Part shown: one piece after another, positions 53,416 to 61,874 of the stretch
How the letters are laid out: each line of letters begins with the position of its first letter
Numbering within the stretch: position 1 is the first letter of the stretch
Source of the DNA: Phocaeicola_A sp036804505
Lineage (GTDB): Bacteria > Bacteroidota > Bacteroidia > Bacteroidales > Bacteroidaceae
Reading direction: 5' to 3'
Assembly (NCBI GenBank): GCA_036804505.1
Contig: DAIRSI010000010.1
Location: 1-64,000 of the forward strand
DNA length: 64,000 nt
The notes under the pieces: model-generated
The model's input: only the letters and a program-made list of their open reading frames with translations
Databases searched by the model: none
Told to the model about the DNA's origin: nothing
Made by a program: the position numbers and the translations under genes

Positions 53416-54195
53416 ATGAATAACGAAAATAACAGTACCATTCACGAATTCGATTTCAGTTTAATCTGCGAATATTTTTCTTCCATCGACCGTCAGGGCC
53501 CCGGCAGCAAGGAAGCTACCCTCAAGGCTTTGAGTTTCATTGAAGGTCTTGATGCCCGGTCACGAATAGCCGATCTCGGATGCGGAACCGGAGGTCAGAC
53601 GGTAACTTTGGCGCAAAACTCTCCTGCCTCTATCACGGCTCTCGATTTGTTTCCCTTGTTCATAGACAAGTTGAATGAGCGCGCTTCCCGTCTCAATCTG
53701 ACGGATAGAATCAGCGGCATCACAGGCTCTATGGATGATTTGCCTTTCAGTGAAGAGGAGTTCAATGTGATATGGAGCGAAGGTGCCATCTACAACATCG
53801 GCTTCCGTAAAGGCTTGCAGTATTGGTATAAGTTCCTGAAAAAGAATGGTTACATAGCTGTGACTGAAGCTTGTTGGCTTACGGACTCCCGCCCTCAGGA
53901 GATAGAGGACTTTTGGATGGATGCTTATCCCGAAATCGATACCATCCCTAGCAAGACGGCTCAGTTGCAGGAGGTAGGTTATGAGTCCGTAGTAACGTTC
54001 ACGCTCCCCGAAAAGTGCTGGACAGAGAATTTTTATGTTCCTCAGATCGAGGCGCAAAAGAAGTTCTTGAGCCGGCATGACGGCGATGCTGTTGCGGAGG
54101 AGCTCGTGAAGTACATGCGGCACGAGGACGAATTATACTCTCGCTACAAACAGTATTATGGCTATGTGTTCTTTATCGGGAAGAAAATTTCCTGA
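53416..54195 (+). CDS. Class I SAM-dependent methyltransferase
   Basis: This 259-residue small-molecule methyltransferase has motif I RIADLGCGTGGQTVTLAQ, the acidic end of strand 2 ITALDLFPLFIDKLNE, motif II GSMDDLPFSEEEFNVIWSEG, and post-motif AVTEACWLTDSRPQEIEDFW. Substrate is unknown. The N-terminal part (HEFDFSLICEYFSSIDRQGP) is typical of a group common in gut bacteria. The unusual point is its 145-base structured leader, which suggests control by a ligand, by temperature or by translation. Confidence 0.88.
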   Translation: MNNENNSTIHEFDFSLICEYFSSIDRQGPGSKEATLKALSFIEGLDARSRIADLGCGTGGQTVTLAQNSPASITALDLFPLFIDKLNERASRLNLTDRISGITGSMDDLPFSEEEFNVIWSEGAIYNIGFRKGLQYWYKFLKKNGYIAVTEACWLTDSRPQEIEDFWMDAYPEIDTIPSKTAQLQEVGYESVVTFTLPEKCWTENFYVPQIEAQKKFLSRHDGDAVAEELVKYMRHEDELYSRYKQYYGYVFFIGKKIS

Positions 54196-54211
54196 TAGAA
54201 ATTGAATTTTC

Positions 54212-54248
54212 ACGTCCGGTTTGCAACCTTTTTGCTAGCCGGCTACGT
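54212..54248 (+). other. Imperfect hairpin between methyltransferase gene and ybjQ
   Basis: ACGT-CCGG (54212-54219) can pair with CCGG-CT-ACGT (54239-54248), with a two-base bulge. It lies between two plus-strand genes and may be a weak terminator for the first or part of the leader of the second. Confidence 0.35.
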
Positions 54249-54275
54249 CTAATTATTAAATAACCATTAAATGAG

Positions 54276-54602
54276 ATGAATATGATTTTATCTACGACTC
54301 CTTCCCTTGAAGGGAAAAAGATTACAAGTTATATGGGCATTGTGACCGGTGAAACGATTATAGGTGCCAACATCGTGCGCGACCTTTTTGCCGGTATCCG
54401 CGATATTGTAGGCGGACGCGCCGAGTCTTATGAAGAGGTCCTTCGCGAGGCCAAGGATTCTGCTCTCAACGAGATGAGTGCACGGGCTGTACAAATGGGC
54501 GCCAATGCCATTGTGGGAGTGGATCTCGATTACGAGACGGTGGGTAGCGGAGGCAGTATGCTCATGGTCACTGCAAGCGGCACGGCCGTAACAGTGGAAT
54601 GA
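54276..54602 (+). CDS. YbjQ/DUF74-family protein
   Basis: This 108-residue YbjQ family member (heavy-metal-binding-domain-like beta/alpha fold forming a pentamer in solved relatives) contains YMGIVTGETIIGANIVRDLF, the helix YEEVLREAKDSALNEMSARA and MGANAIVGVDLDYETVG. No reaction is established. A terminator follows at 54634. An alternative start two codons downstream is possible. Confidence 0.93.
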   Translation: MNMILSTTPSLEGKKITSYMGIVTGETIIGANIVRDLFAGIRDIVGGRAESYEEVLREAKDSALNEMSARAVQMGANAIVGVDLDYETVGSGGSMLMVTASGTAVTVE

Positions 54603-54633
54603 AGTCTTTGCTGAATTTCGAAGATGGATAATT

Positions 54634-54668
54634 AAAAGGACGTGTCTTTTCCGGGGCACGTCTTTTTT
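54634..54668 (+). terminator. Rho-independent terminator after ybjQ
   Basis: Stem GACGTG (54639-54644) with CACGTC (54657-54662) extended by flanking A/T pairs, followed by TTTTTT. It ends the plus-strand unit before the GH13 gene. Confidence 0.75.
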
Positions 54669-54759
54669 CTTTGTCCGCGGCATTGCAAATTCCCAGCCAA
54701 ATGTTTGCCTTTATGAGGAGAAACTGATATTTTTGTATATAAATCAGAACCTACTCATT

Positions 54760-56496
54760 ATGAAAAGAAAAAGTTTATTGAATGTAATTGCTTTGTTGAC
54801 AATTCTAGTTTGCACCACGGGTTTCGCCAAGGCGCAGAAGAATGCAAAATGGCTGGGAAATGCCGTGTTCTATCAGATTTATCCCTCTTCCTACATGGAC
54901 AGTGACGGAAACGGAATCGGCGATTTGCCGGGCATCACTTCCCGACTGGACTATATCCACTCCATCGGCGTGAATGCCATCTGGCTGAACCCCGTCTTCG
55001 AGTCGGGATGGTTCGACGGCGGTTATGACGTGATAGATTTCTACAAGATAGATCCTCGCTTCGGCACCAATTCCGATATGGTGAAGCTGATAGAGGAGGC
55101 CCACAAGCGTGGTATCAAGGTTTGTCTCGATTTGGTTGCAGGACATACCAGCAGCCAGTGTGCCTGGTTCAAGGAATCCGCACAGGCCGATCCGAACTTG
55201 AGATACAGCGATTACTATATCTGGACAAATGAGATTTCACAGGAGGAAAAGCAGGGCATCGTGAACCGTCACAAACAGGCCAATCCTCTGTCGAGCACCA
55301 TAGGCCGCTATGTGGAGGCCAATGCTCCGAGGGCAAAATATTATGAGAAGAATTTCTTCGAGTGCCAGCCCGCCTTGAACTACGGTTTTGCGCAACTCGA
55401 CCCTACACGGCCTTGGGAACAGCCGGTCACGGCTCCCGGACCTCAGGCTACACGCCGCGAGCTGAGGAATATCATGATGTTCTGGATGGACAAAGGCGTG
55501 GATGGCTTTCGTGTGGACATGGCTGCCAGCCTTGTAAAGAATGATCCCGACAAAAAAGAAACCATCAAACTGTGGCAGGAAATGCGTTCTTGGATTAATT
55601 CCAACTATCCCGAACGTGTGCTTATTTCGGAATGGTCACAGCCCGATCAGGCCATCCCTGCCGGCTTCGACATCGACTTCTTCATTCACTTCGGCATCAA
55701 GGGTTATCCTTCCTTGTTCTTTGCCAAAGGCACCCCGGGGGAGGACCGTAACAGTTATCCGTATTGCTATTTCGACCGCTCGGGCAAAGGGGTGCTCAAG
55801 GAGTTTGCTGAGAACTATTCCAAAGTCTATCAGAGTACGAAGGATTTGGGTTATATAGCCCTTCCTTCCGCCAATCATGATTACCAGCGCCCCAACATAG
55901 GGAGCCGCAATACCATGGAGCAGCTGAAAGTGGCCATGACTTTTTTCCTCACCATGCCGGGCGTGCCTTTCATTTATTATGGTGACGAAGTGGCCATGAA
56001 ATTCATCATGAATCTTCCGAGCAAGGAGGGCAGCAACGAGCGCTCCGGCACTCGCACGCCCATGCAGTGGGAAAACAATGCCACGGCAGGGTTCTCCACT
56101 TGCACTCCTGATAAACTCTATTTCCCGGTGGATACCGACAACGGACGTCTCACTGTTGCCGCTCAGGACAAAGACCCGCATTCCATGCTCAATTATGTGC
56201 GCAGCCTCATCAAGCTACGTCATTCCTCTGCCGCCTTGAACAATGACGGCGATTGGCAGTTGGTGAGTGATGTGAACCATCCTTACCCCATGGTGTATAA
56301 GCGCACTTCGGGTGCCGAAACCTATCTGGTGGCTTTGAATCCAAGTGCCGGGAGCGTAAAAGCTTCCATTGCCCCGCAGGGAGTAAGCAAGCCGGTGCTC
56401 GTTTCAGCTTCGGGAAAAGGCAGCTACAGCAGCGGAAAGCTGAATGACGAGATAAAGATGAGTGCTTTCTCGGCTTTGATTTATCACATCAAATAA
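54760..56496 (+). CDS. GH13 alpha-amylase-family glycosidase, secreted
   Basis: This is an exported 578-residue GH13 enzyme. A signal peptide (to about FAKAQ) is followed by the conserved regions: FYQIYPSSYMDSDGNGIGDL, VCLDLVAGHTS, DGFRVDMAASLV with nucleophile Asp253, LISEWSQPDQ with acid/base Glu291, and SANHDYQRPN with transition-state Asp374. The opening is like that of oligo-1,6-glucosidases and trehalose- or sucrose-type enzymes, so an exo-acting alpha-glucosidase is as likely as an endo-amylase. TATTTTTG at 54728-54735 overlaps the in-frame TTG at 54733 and fixes the start at 54760. GH16 follows with no gap. Confidence 0.93.
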   Translation: MKRKSLLNVIALLTILVCTTGFAKAQKNAKWLGNAVFYQIYPSSYMDSDGNGIGDLPGITSRLDYIHSIGVNAIWLNPVFESGWFDGGYDVIDFYKIDPRFGTNSDMVKLIEEAHKRGIKVCLDLVAGHTSSQCAWFKESAQADPNLRYSDYYIWTNEISQEEKQGIVNRHKQANPLSSTIGRYVEANAPRAKYYEKNFFECQPALNYGFAQLDPTRPWEQPVTAPGPQATRRELRNIMMFWMDKGVDGFRVDMAASLVKNDPDKKETIKLWQEMRSWINSNYPERVLISEWSQPDQAIPAGFDIDFFIHFGIKGYPSLFFAKGTPGEDRNSYPYCYFDRSGKGVLKEFAENYSKVYQSTKDLGYIALPSANHDYQRPNIGSRNTMEQLKVAMTFFLTMPGVPFIYYGDEVAMKFIMNLPSKEGSNERSGTRTPMQWENNATAGFSTCTPDKLYFPVDTDNGRLTVAAQDKDPHSMLNYVRSLIKLRHSSAALNNDGDWQLVSDVNHPYPMVYKRTSGAETYLVALNPSAGSVKASIAPQGVSKPVLVSASGKGSYSSGKLNDEIKMSAFSALIYHIK

Positions 56497-57282
56497 ATGA
56501 AGTTTATGAATAAAATATATTGCGTACTTCTCCTTGTGATGGCGAGTGCATGCAGCACTCTTCAGATGGAACAGAAAAAACTGGTTTGGGAAGAAAATTT
56601 CAAAGGTAATTCCATTGACTGGAGCCGATGGAGCAAGATTCGCAGAGGTGGGGCCGAATGGCAACGCCACATGAGTGATTTCGATTCGTGTTATGCCGTG
56701 AGAAACGGAAAACTTATCTTGCGCGGCATCCGGAACCGTTCCTTGCCCAATGATACTGCTCCCTATCTCACCGGAGGCATCAGTACCAGAGGTAAAGTGG
56801 ATTTCAGGGAAGGACGGATTGAGGTGAAAGCACGGCTCGGAGAAGCACGGGGTGCATGGCCTGCTTTCTGGATGCTGCCCGAAAATGAGCCATGGCCGGA
56901 TGGAGGCGAGATTGACATCATGGAGCACCTCAATCATGACTCTATTGCCTATCAGACAGTACATTCTCGCTACACCTATACTTTGCATCACGGCGACAAG
57001 CCGAAACAAGGCTCTACGGGGCCCATCAACAGAGGCAAATACAATGTCTATGCGGTGGAAATCACAAAGGACAGTCTTTCTTTCTATATCAATGACCGTC
57101 ACACATTCTCTTATCCTCGCGTTCCCGAAAAGGCAGGAGAAGGCCAATATGTTTTCACGGATCATCCTTTCTATTTGCTGCTCGACATGCAGTTGGGCGG
57201 AAATTGGGTAGGGAAGGTCCATGCAGAGGATCTTCCTGTAGAAATGCATATAAAATGGGTAAGATACTATAGAAAAAACTAG
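56497..57282 (+). CDS. GH16-family glycosidase, lipoprotein
   Basis: This 261-residue beta-jelly-roll enzyme has lipobox MASAC (Cys19) and the full GH16 active-site signature GGEIDIMEHL, with nucleophile Glu138, Asp140 and acid/base Glu143. WPAFWMLPENEPWPDGG and the terminal MHIKWVRYYRKN are typical. GH16 includes beta-1,3- and beta-1,3/1,4-glucanases, agarases and mucin-type endo-beta-galactosidases, so substrate is open. The start codon directly follows the GH13 stop (TAAATG), so translation is probably coupled. A remnant of a second GH16 gene lies at 50082-50565. Confidence 0.93.
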   Translation: MKFMNKIYCVLLLVMASACSTLQMEQKKLVWEENFKGNSIDWSRWSKIRRGGAEWQRHMSDFDSCYAVRNGKLILRGIRNRSLPNDTAPYLTGGISTRGKVDFREGRIEVKARLGEARGAWPAFWMLPENEPWPDGGEIDIMEHLNHDSIAYQTVHSRYTYTLHHGDKPKQGSTGPINRGKYNVYAVEITKDSLSFYINDRHTFSYPRVPEKAGEGQYVFTDHPFYLLLDMQLGGNWVGKVHAEDLPVEMHIKWVRYYRKN

Positions 57283-57303
57283 GACTGCTCCAGATAATAA
57301 ATA

Positions 57304-57348
57304 AAATACCAGTACAGCTTACTTGATATTGCTGTACTGGTATTTTTT
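57304..57348. terminator. Strong terminator after GH16
   Basis: Perfect 15-bp stem AAATACCAGTACAGC (57304-57318) with its complement at 57331-57345 and a T-run to 57348. A second, related hairpin AGCAGTAC/GTACTGCT (57352-57359 and 57378-57385) follows and reuses the same GTAC-containing core, serving the convergent oxidoreductase gene. Confidence 0.8.
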
Positions 57349-57419
57349 ATTAGCAGTACTAGTTTCTCAACAAAGTTGTACTGCTTTCATATATGAATAA
57401 GCTATGTTGCCTGATTTTG

Positions 57420-58790
57420 TCAGGAGAGCAAGTCATTCAAAGCCTCGCTCATGCTGGGATGAGTAAAGATGAAGTCGCGCAGGAAAGTATAGTCCATTCC
57501 TGCCTTCATGGCTGCGGCTACCGTGTTGATTACTTCGCTCGACTCAGGGCAGAAGAGGGTGCATCCTAAAATCTTGTTGGTGTCTTTGTCGATGATGGCT
57601 TTCAGCATGCCTTCCGTTTCGCGGAGGGTTTTTGCGCGTGGAATGGCCATTACGGGAAGTTTCTTCACGAGGATGTTTTTTCCCAATTTCAGTGCTTCCT
57701 CTTCATTGAGTCCGATGCGTGACAAGGGAGGGTCGATGAAGACGGAATAACTCACGAGGTTGCGGTCGCTCAATACCCGTTTGCCATCGCCGAAGAGGTC
57801 TTCACGTACAATGCGATAGTCATCGAGCGAGATATAGGTGAACTGGAGTCCGCCTTTCACGTCGCCAAGGGCACGCACATGAGGATTCGTAGTCACCAGA
57901 TGTTCGTTTACCTTGATGGCACCGCGCTCATCGGTTTCCACACCTGCCGCTTCCAGATTCAAGTCGGCGGTGTTGGGTTTGCGTCCTGTAGCCAGAAGCA
58001 CGGCTTCGGATTCGAGTATGTGGCTGGTGCCCGCTTGTGAATCAGTGAAGGAAACGGCTGCGAGTCCGTCCTTTTGTTCTACGGAAGTGACCTTGGCATT
58101 CAGGATGAAGCGGACGCCTTTCTTCTCGAGAGCGGCTTTCACGCTGTCGGCAATGTCGCGGTCTTCACGGCCGATGAGGATGGGATAGCTTTCGAGTACA
58201 GTTACCTCCGAACCGAAAGATGCATACATGGATGCAAATTCGAGTCCGATATATCCGCCTCCGATGATGGTAAGTCTTTGCGGAAGCTCCTGCATCTCCA
58301 TGATGGAAGTGCTGGTGTACACGTAAGGATTGTCCTTTACGCCGGGAATGGGAGGAATCACTGTTTCGGAACCGGTATTGATGACAATCAGATCCGATTT
58401 CAAGGTGAGGGTTTCCGTCTGGGTGCGCACAAGAACCGTATCTTCGGATGCGAATGAACCGATGCCATCGAATACCGTTATGAGTTCATTATCAGCCAGA
58501 TTGTGGTAGTTCTTCTGCCGGAGCATACCTGTGACTTCTTCTTTCACCGTGATGGCTTGCTTGTAGAACGTATTCTTTTCTTCGAAGGACAACCCTGTCT
58601 TTTTGGAAGCTTCCTTTGCCTGATGCACCAGAGTCTTCGTCGGGATGCATCCAATGTTGATGCAGGTTCCTCCGTACATTTTGTTGGAGCGTTCTATCAT
58701 GGCTACTTTTTTCCCGCGCTTGGCAAGGTTAGCTGCAAGCGTCTTTCCGCCTTTGCCGAAACCGATAATGATTGCATCGAATTCTTTCAT
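57420..58790 (-). CDS. RclA-like FAD/NAD(P)-dependent disulfide oxidoreductase
   Basis: This 456-residue group I flavoprotein disulfide reductase has FAD motif AIIIGFGKGGKTLAANLAK and the redox pair Cys43/Cys48 in GGTCINIGCIPTK. The NAD motif is TIIGGGYIGLEFASMYASFG. The C-terminal dimer region IFTHPSMSEALNDLL takes the place of the His-Glu dyad HxHPxxxE of lipoamide dehydrogenase, with the first His missing. This ending is like that of RclA, a copper reductase protecting E. coli from reactive chlorine. No lipoyl enzyme genes are adjacent, so a stress role is more likely than one in 2-oxoacid dehydrogenase. Confidence 0.88.
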   Translation of the reverse strand: MKEFDAIIIGFGKGGKTLAANLAKRGKKVAMIERSNKMYGGTCINIGCIPTKTLVHQAKEASKKTGLSFEEKNTFYKQAITVKEEVTGMLRQKNYHNLADNELITVFDGIGSFASEDTVLVRTQTETLTLKSDLIVINTGSETVIPPIPGVKDNPYVYTSTSIMEMQELPQRLTIIGGGYIGLEFASMYASFGSEVTVLESYPILIGREDRDIADSVKAALEKKGVRFILNAKVTSVEQKDGLAAVSFTDSQAGTSHILESEAVLLATGRKPNTADLNLEAAGVETDERGAIKVNEHLVTTNPHVRALGDVKGGLQFTYISLDDYRIVREDLFGDGKRVLSDRNLVSYSVFIDPPLSRIGLNEEEALKLGKNILVKKLPVMAIPRAKTLRETEGMLKAIIDKDTNKILGCTLFCPESSEVINTVAAAMKAGMDYTFLRDFIFTHPSMSEALNDLLS

Positions 58791-58897
58791 TTCCGTATGA
58801 TTTTTAGTTATTGTTATTTATGATGCAAATATCAGGCATATCAGTGACTATTACAATAGCAATAAGTATTTATATCATGGCAATAATTCCCGATTCA

Positions 58898-60010
58898 TTA
58901 ATTACTCTTCTTGTAACTGAGAATTGTCCACAGATTGAACAAGAGAGCAAAGCCGCAAAGGGCAAAGAAATTGGGCAGTAAATCGAAGAATCCGCTTCCC
59001 TTGAGATAGACCTGTCGCATCACCTCGATGAAATATCGCAGAGGATTGAACAAGGTGATGCCTTGCGCCCATCCCGGCATACTGGCAATAGGGGTGAAAA
59101 GTCCGCTCATCAGGATGAGGATCATGACGAAGAACCACATTACGAACATGGCTTGCTGCATGGTGTCGGAATAGTTGGATATTACCAGCCCGATGCCCGA
59201 CACCACAAGGATGTAGATGAGAGCGAAGAGGTATATCACGAATGGATTCCCCACCGGGTAGAGCCCGTAGCCCCAGGCTGCAATGCACAGACATATGGTG
59301 AAGACCGTCAGCCCTATTACCCAATTAGGAATGAGTTTGGCAAGGATGAACATGCTTTTCGATACGGGAGTGACATTGATTTGCTCGATGGTTCCCTTTT
59401 CTTTTTCACCAACAATGTTGATGGCGGGCAGGAAACCCGAAATCATCGTCAGGAGCATCACCATCAGGGCCGGTATCATGTAGATTTTATAGTCGAGGTG
59501 GGGATTGAATCTGTATTCCGGCACGACCTTGAATCGGGGAATGGTTGTTTGCGCGGCAAGAGCACCGCTTTCATTCTGCAAATCGGAAGAATAATCGCCC
59601 AATATGCCCGAGAGGTACTGGGAGCCTAATCCTGCCTTCATGCCGTTCACCGCGTTGGCGGATATCATTACGGAAGGAGAATTACCCGTGAACAGGTCGC
59701 GCTCGAATCTTGCCGGGATTTCCATAATGACGTCGGCTTTTCCGGATTCGATGCTTTTCAAGGCCTGTTCGTTGGTTGGGGAATAATCCGTGAGCTTGAA
59801 GTAGCCCGAAGAAGGCACCTTCTCTATCAGTCTTTGAGAAACGGGACTGTGGTCATGGTCAATCACACTCAGTTTGATTCCTTTGATTTCCTGATTGGCT
59901 GCCCAGGGCATCACCAGCATCATGACGACTGACATGATGACAATCATCTTCGGAATGAAAGGATTCCTGCGCAACTGCTTAAACTCTTTTTCTATCAAAT
60001 ATTTCAACAT
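58898..60010 (-). CDS. ABC-2 type exporter permease
   Basis: This 370-residue permease of the YhhJ/YbhR type has one N-terminal helix (FIPKMIVIMSVVMMLVMPWA), a large periplasmic part (residues 45-170), then five helices ending VMRQVYLKGSGFFDLLPNFF and the last helix. FLPAINIVGEKEKGTIEQIN is the ABC-2 coupling motif. It is the last gene of the exporter operon and pairs with the next permease eight bases upstream. Confidence 0.92.
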   Translation of the reverse strand: MLKYLIEKEFKQLRRNPFIPKMIVIMSVVMMLVMPWAANQEIKGIKLSVIDHDHSPVSQRLIEKVPSSGYFKLTDYSPTNEQALKSIESGKADVIMEIPARFERDLFTGNSPSVMISANAVNGMKAGLGSQYLSGILGDYSSDLQNESGALAAQTTIPRFKVVPEYRFNPHLDYKIYMIPALMVMLLTMISGFLPAINIVGEKEKGTIEQINVTPVSKSMFILAKLIPNWVIGLTVFTICLCIAAWGYGLYPVGNPFVIYLFALIYILVVSGIGLVISNYSDTMQQAMFVMWFFVMILILMSGLFTPIASMPGWAQGITLFNPLRYFIEVMRQVYLKGSGFFDLLPNFFALCGFALLFNLWTILSYKKSN

Positions 60011-60017
60011 AAGGCAC

Positions 60018-61121
60018 TTACATTAATCGGATTTTGAATTTCTTGAGACTCACCGCTATCAAGACGAAAGCCATGATGGCAAGCACAGAGAATTCCTGAA
60101 GGACATATTGCACGCTCACTCCTTGAATCATCAGCCTCCGCAAGGCGGATATATACCACCGTGCCGGGACGATGGAGGAGAGATATTGCAGAATGGCAGG
60201 CATGCTTTCGATGGGGAAGATGATGCCCGAAAGGAGTATCGTGGGGGTGAGCAGTCCCATGGCGGATGCGAGCATGGCGGCTGCCTGTGTATCGACAAGG
60301 GTAGATATGAGTAACCCCAGAGACAGGGACAGAATGATGAAAAGCACTGACAGCATCACGAGCCAGAAAAGATTTCCCGGAGGTACACCCAGCACGAAGG
60401 TGGCCAGCAACAGGATGCTGGTGAGGTTGATGAGGGAGAGCACCATGTAGGGCACCATCTTGGCGAGGATGATGTAGATGGGTTTCACGGGTGATGCCAG
60501 AAGAATTTCCATTGTGCCCGTCTCTTTTTCACGGACAATGGCTATGGAGGTCATCATGGCGCAAATGAGTATCATGATGATGCCCATGACTCCCGGAACA
60601 AAGTTGTAGGCATCTTTCCGCTGTGGATTGTAGAGCATGTGGGTGTCAGGCTTTATGCTGAAAGGCACATGATACTGTGCCATAAGTTCCTGTTGGCAGG
60701 AGCTTAGTATCTGACTGATATACCCCACCTGCGAACTGGCCTGATTGGGCTCGGAGCCGTCGGCAATGACTTGCACGGAGGCTTCTCCGGTGTGGAGAAG
60801 ATTGTCGGCAAAGTTCTCGCTGAAAACAACCGCCAGATTCACTTTCCCTTTTTTGAACACTTCGCTGATTTGCTTGTAGTCCTTTATTTCTTCGGTGATG
60901 GTGAAGTAGGAACTTGATTCTATTCGTTGCTTGATGCGGGATGTCTCGGCATCATGAGAAGGGTCGAATACGACAATCCGGGCGTCCTTCACCTCATTGG
61001 TGATGGCAAAGCCGAAGAGGATAATCTGCACAATGGGCATGCAGAGCACGATGAGCATGGTGCGCTTGTCACGCAGGATGTGCAGGAATTCCTTTTTGAC
61101 GAAAGATATAAACTGTTTCAT
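60018..61121 (-). CDS. ABC-2 type exporter permease
   Basis: This 367-residue permease is homologous to its neighbour, with N-terminal helix MLIVLCMPIVQIILFGFAIT, a periplasmic domain, and the coupling motif TSIAIVREKETGTMEILLAS. The C-terminal helices include LSGIIFPIESMPAILQYLSS. With the other permease it should form the heterodimeric channel of a drug or envelope-compound exporter driven by the two ATPases. The start is seven bases from the ATPase gene's stop. Confidence 0.93.
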   Translation of the reverse strand: MKQFISFVKKEFLHILRDKRTMLIVLCMPIVQIILFGFAITNEVKDARIVVFDPSHDAETSRIKQRIESSSYFTITEEIKDYKQISEVFKKGKVNLAVVFSENFADNLLHTGEASVQVIADGSEPNQASSQVGYISQILSSCQQELMAQYHVPFSIKPDTHMLYNPQRKDAYNFVPGVMGIIMILICAMMTSIAIVREKETGTMEILLASPVKPIYIILAKMVPYMVLSLINLTSILLLATFVLGVPPGNLFWLVMLSVLFIILSLSLGLLISTLVDTQAAAMLASAMGLLTPTILLSGIIFPIESMPAILQYLSSIVPARWYISALRRLMIQGVSVQYVLQEFSVLAIMAFVLIAVSLKKFKIRLM

Positions 61122-61127
61122 GATTCT

Positions 61128-61874
61128 TTAACTGTCTGTTCGTGTTGCACTTCTTGCCAGTAAATGGAAAACTTCATCCATGTTCTTCACGTGGAATTGT
61201 TCTTTCAGACGGGCAGGGGAGTCGAGGGCCTTGATTTGTCCGTCCACCATGATGGACAGACGATCGCAGTACTCGGCTTCGTCCATGTAGTGAGTGGTGA
61301 CAAATACGGTGATGCCTCGGTCGGCTGCTTCGTAAATCAGTTCCCAGAACTGGCGGCGGGTTACGGGGTCCACCCCGCCAGTGGGTTCGTCTAGAAATAC
61401 AATCCTCGGTTCGTGGAAGATGGAAAGGGAGAAAGCGAGCTTCTGTTTCCATCCCAGAGGCAAGGCTTTTACGAGTGTACCGCGTTCGCCTTGAAAGCCT
61501 AGCTCTTCCAGAAGACGGTCGGTCTTTTGCTTGATTTGCTTGTCCTTCATACCGTAGATGCCTCCAAACAGGCGGAAGTTCTCCCAAACTTTCAGGTCTT
61601 CGTAAAGGGAAAACTTCTGACTCATGTAGCCGATATTCTTCTTCACCATTTCCGATTGGCGGTCGATATCGAATCCGGCAACGGTGCCTTTGCCCGATGT
61701 GGGATGGCTAAGCCCGCACAACATGCGCATGGCAGTGGTCTTTCCGGCACCGTTGGCACCCAGAAAACCGAATATCTCGCCTTCGTGTACACGAAATGAA
61801 ATTTGGTCAACAGCGGTGAAATCACCGAATCTCTTGGTGAGTCCTTCCGTGACAATTACATCTTCATTTTTCAT
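61128..61874 (-). CDS. ABC exporter ATP-binding protein
   Basis: This 248-residue nucleotide-binding protein has Walker A GANGAGKTTAMRML, Q-loop NIGYMSQKFSLYEDL and Walker B RIVFLDEPTGGVDPVTRRQF. The ABC signature position reads ALPLGWKQKLAFSL, so the canonical LSGGQ is replaced by LPLGW. The degenerate signature suggests an asymmetric ATPase pair in which one of the two sites hydrolyses poorly. Its start overlaps the end of the first ATPase by four bases (ATGA). Confidence 0.93.
   Translation of the reverse strand: MKNEDVIVTEGLTKRFGDFTAVDQISFRVHEGEIFGFLGANGAGKTTAMRMLCGLSHPTSGKGTVAGFDIDRQSEMVKKNIGYMSQKFSLYEDLKVWENFRLFGGIYGMKDKQIKQKTDRLLEELGFQGERGTLVKALPLGWKQKLAFSLSIFHEPRIVFLDEPTGGVDPVTRRQFWELIYEAADRGITVFVTTHYMDEAEYCDRLSIMVDGQIKALDSPARLKEQFHVKNMDEVFHLLARSATRTDS

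Noticed and set aside
57420..58790. Lipoamide dehydrogenase of a 2-oxoacid dehydrogenase complex
   Set aside because: The C-terminal HxHP motif is changed to FTHP as in RclA and no E1/E2 genes are adjacent.
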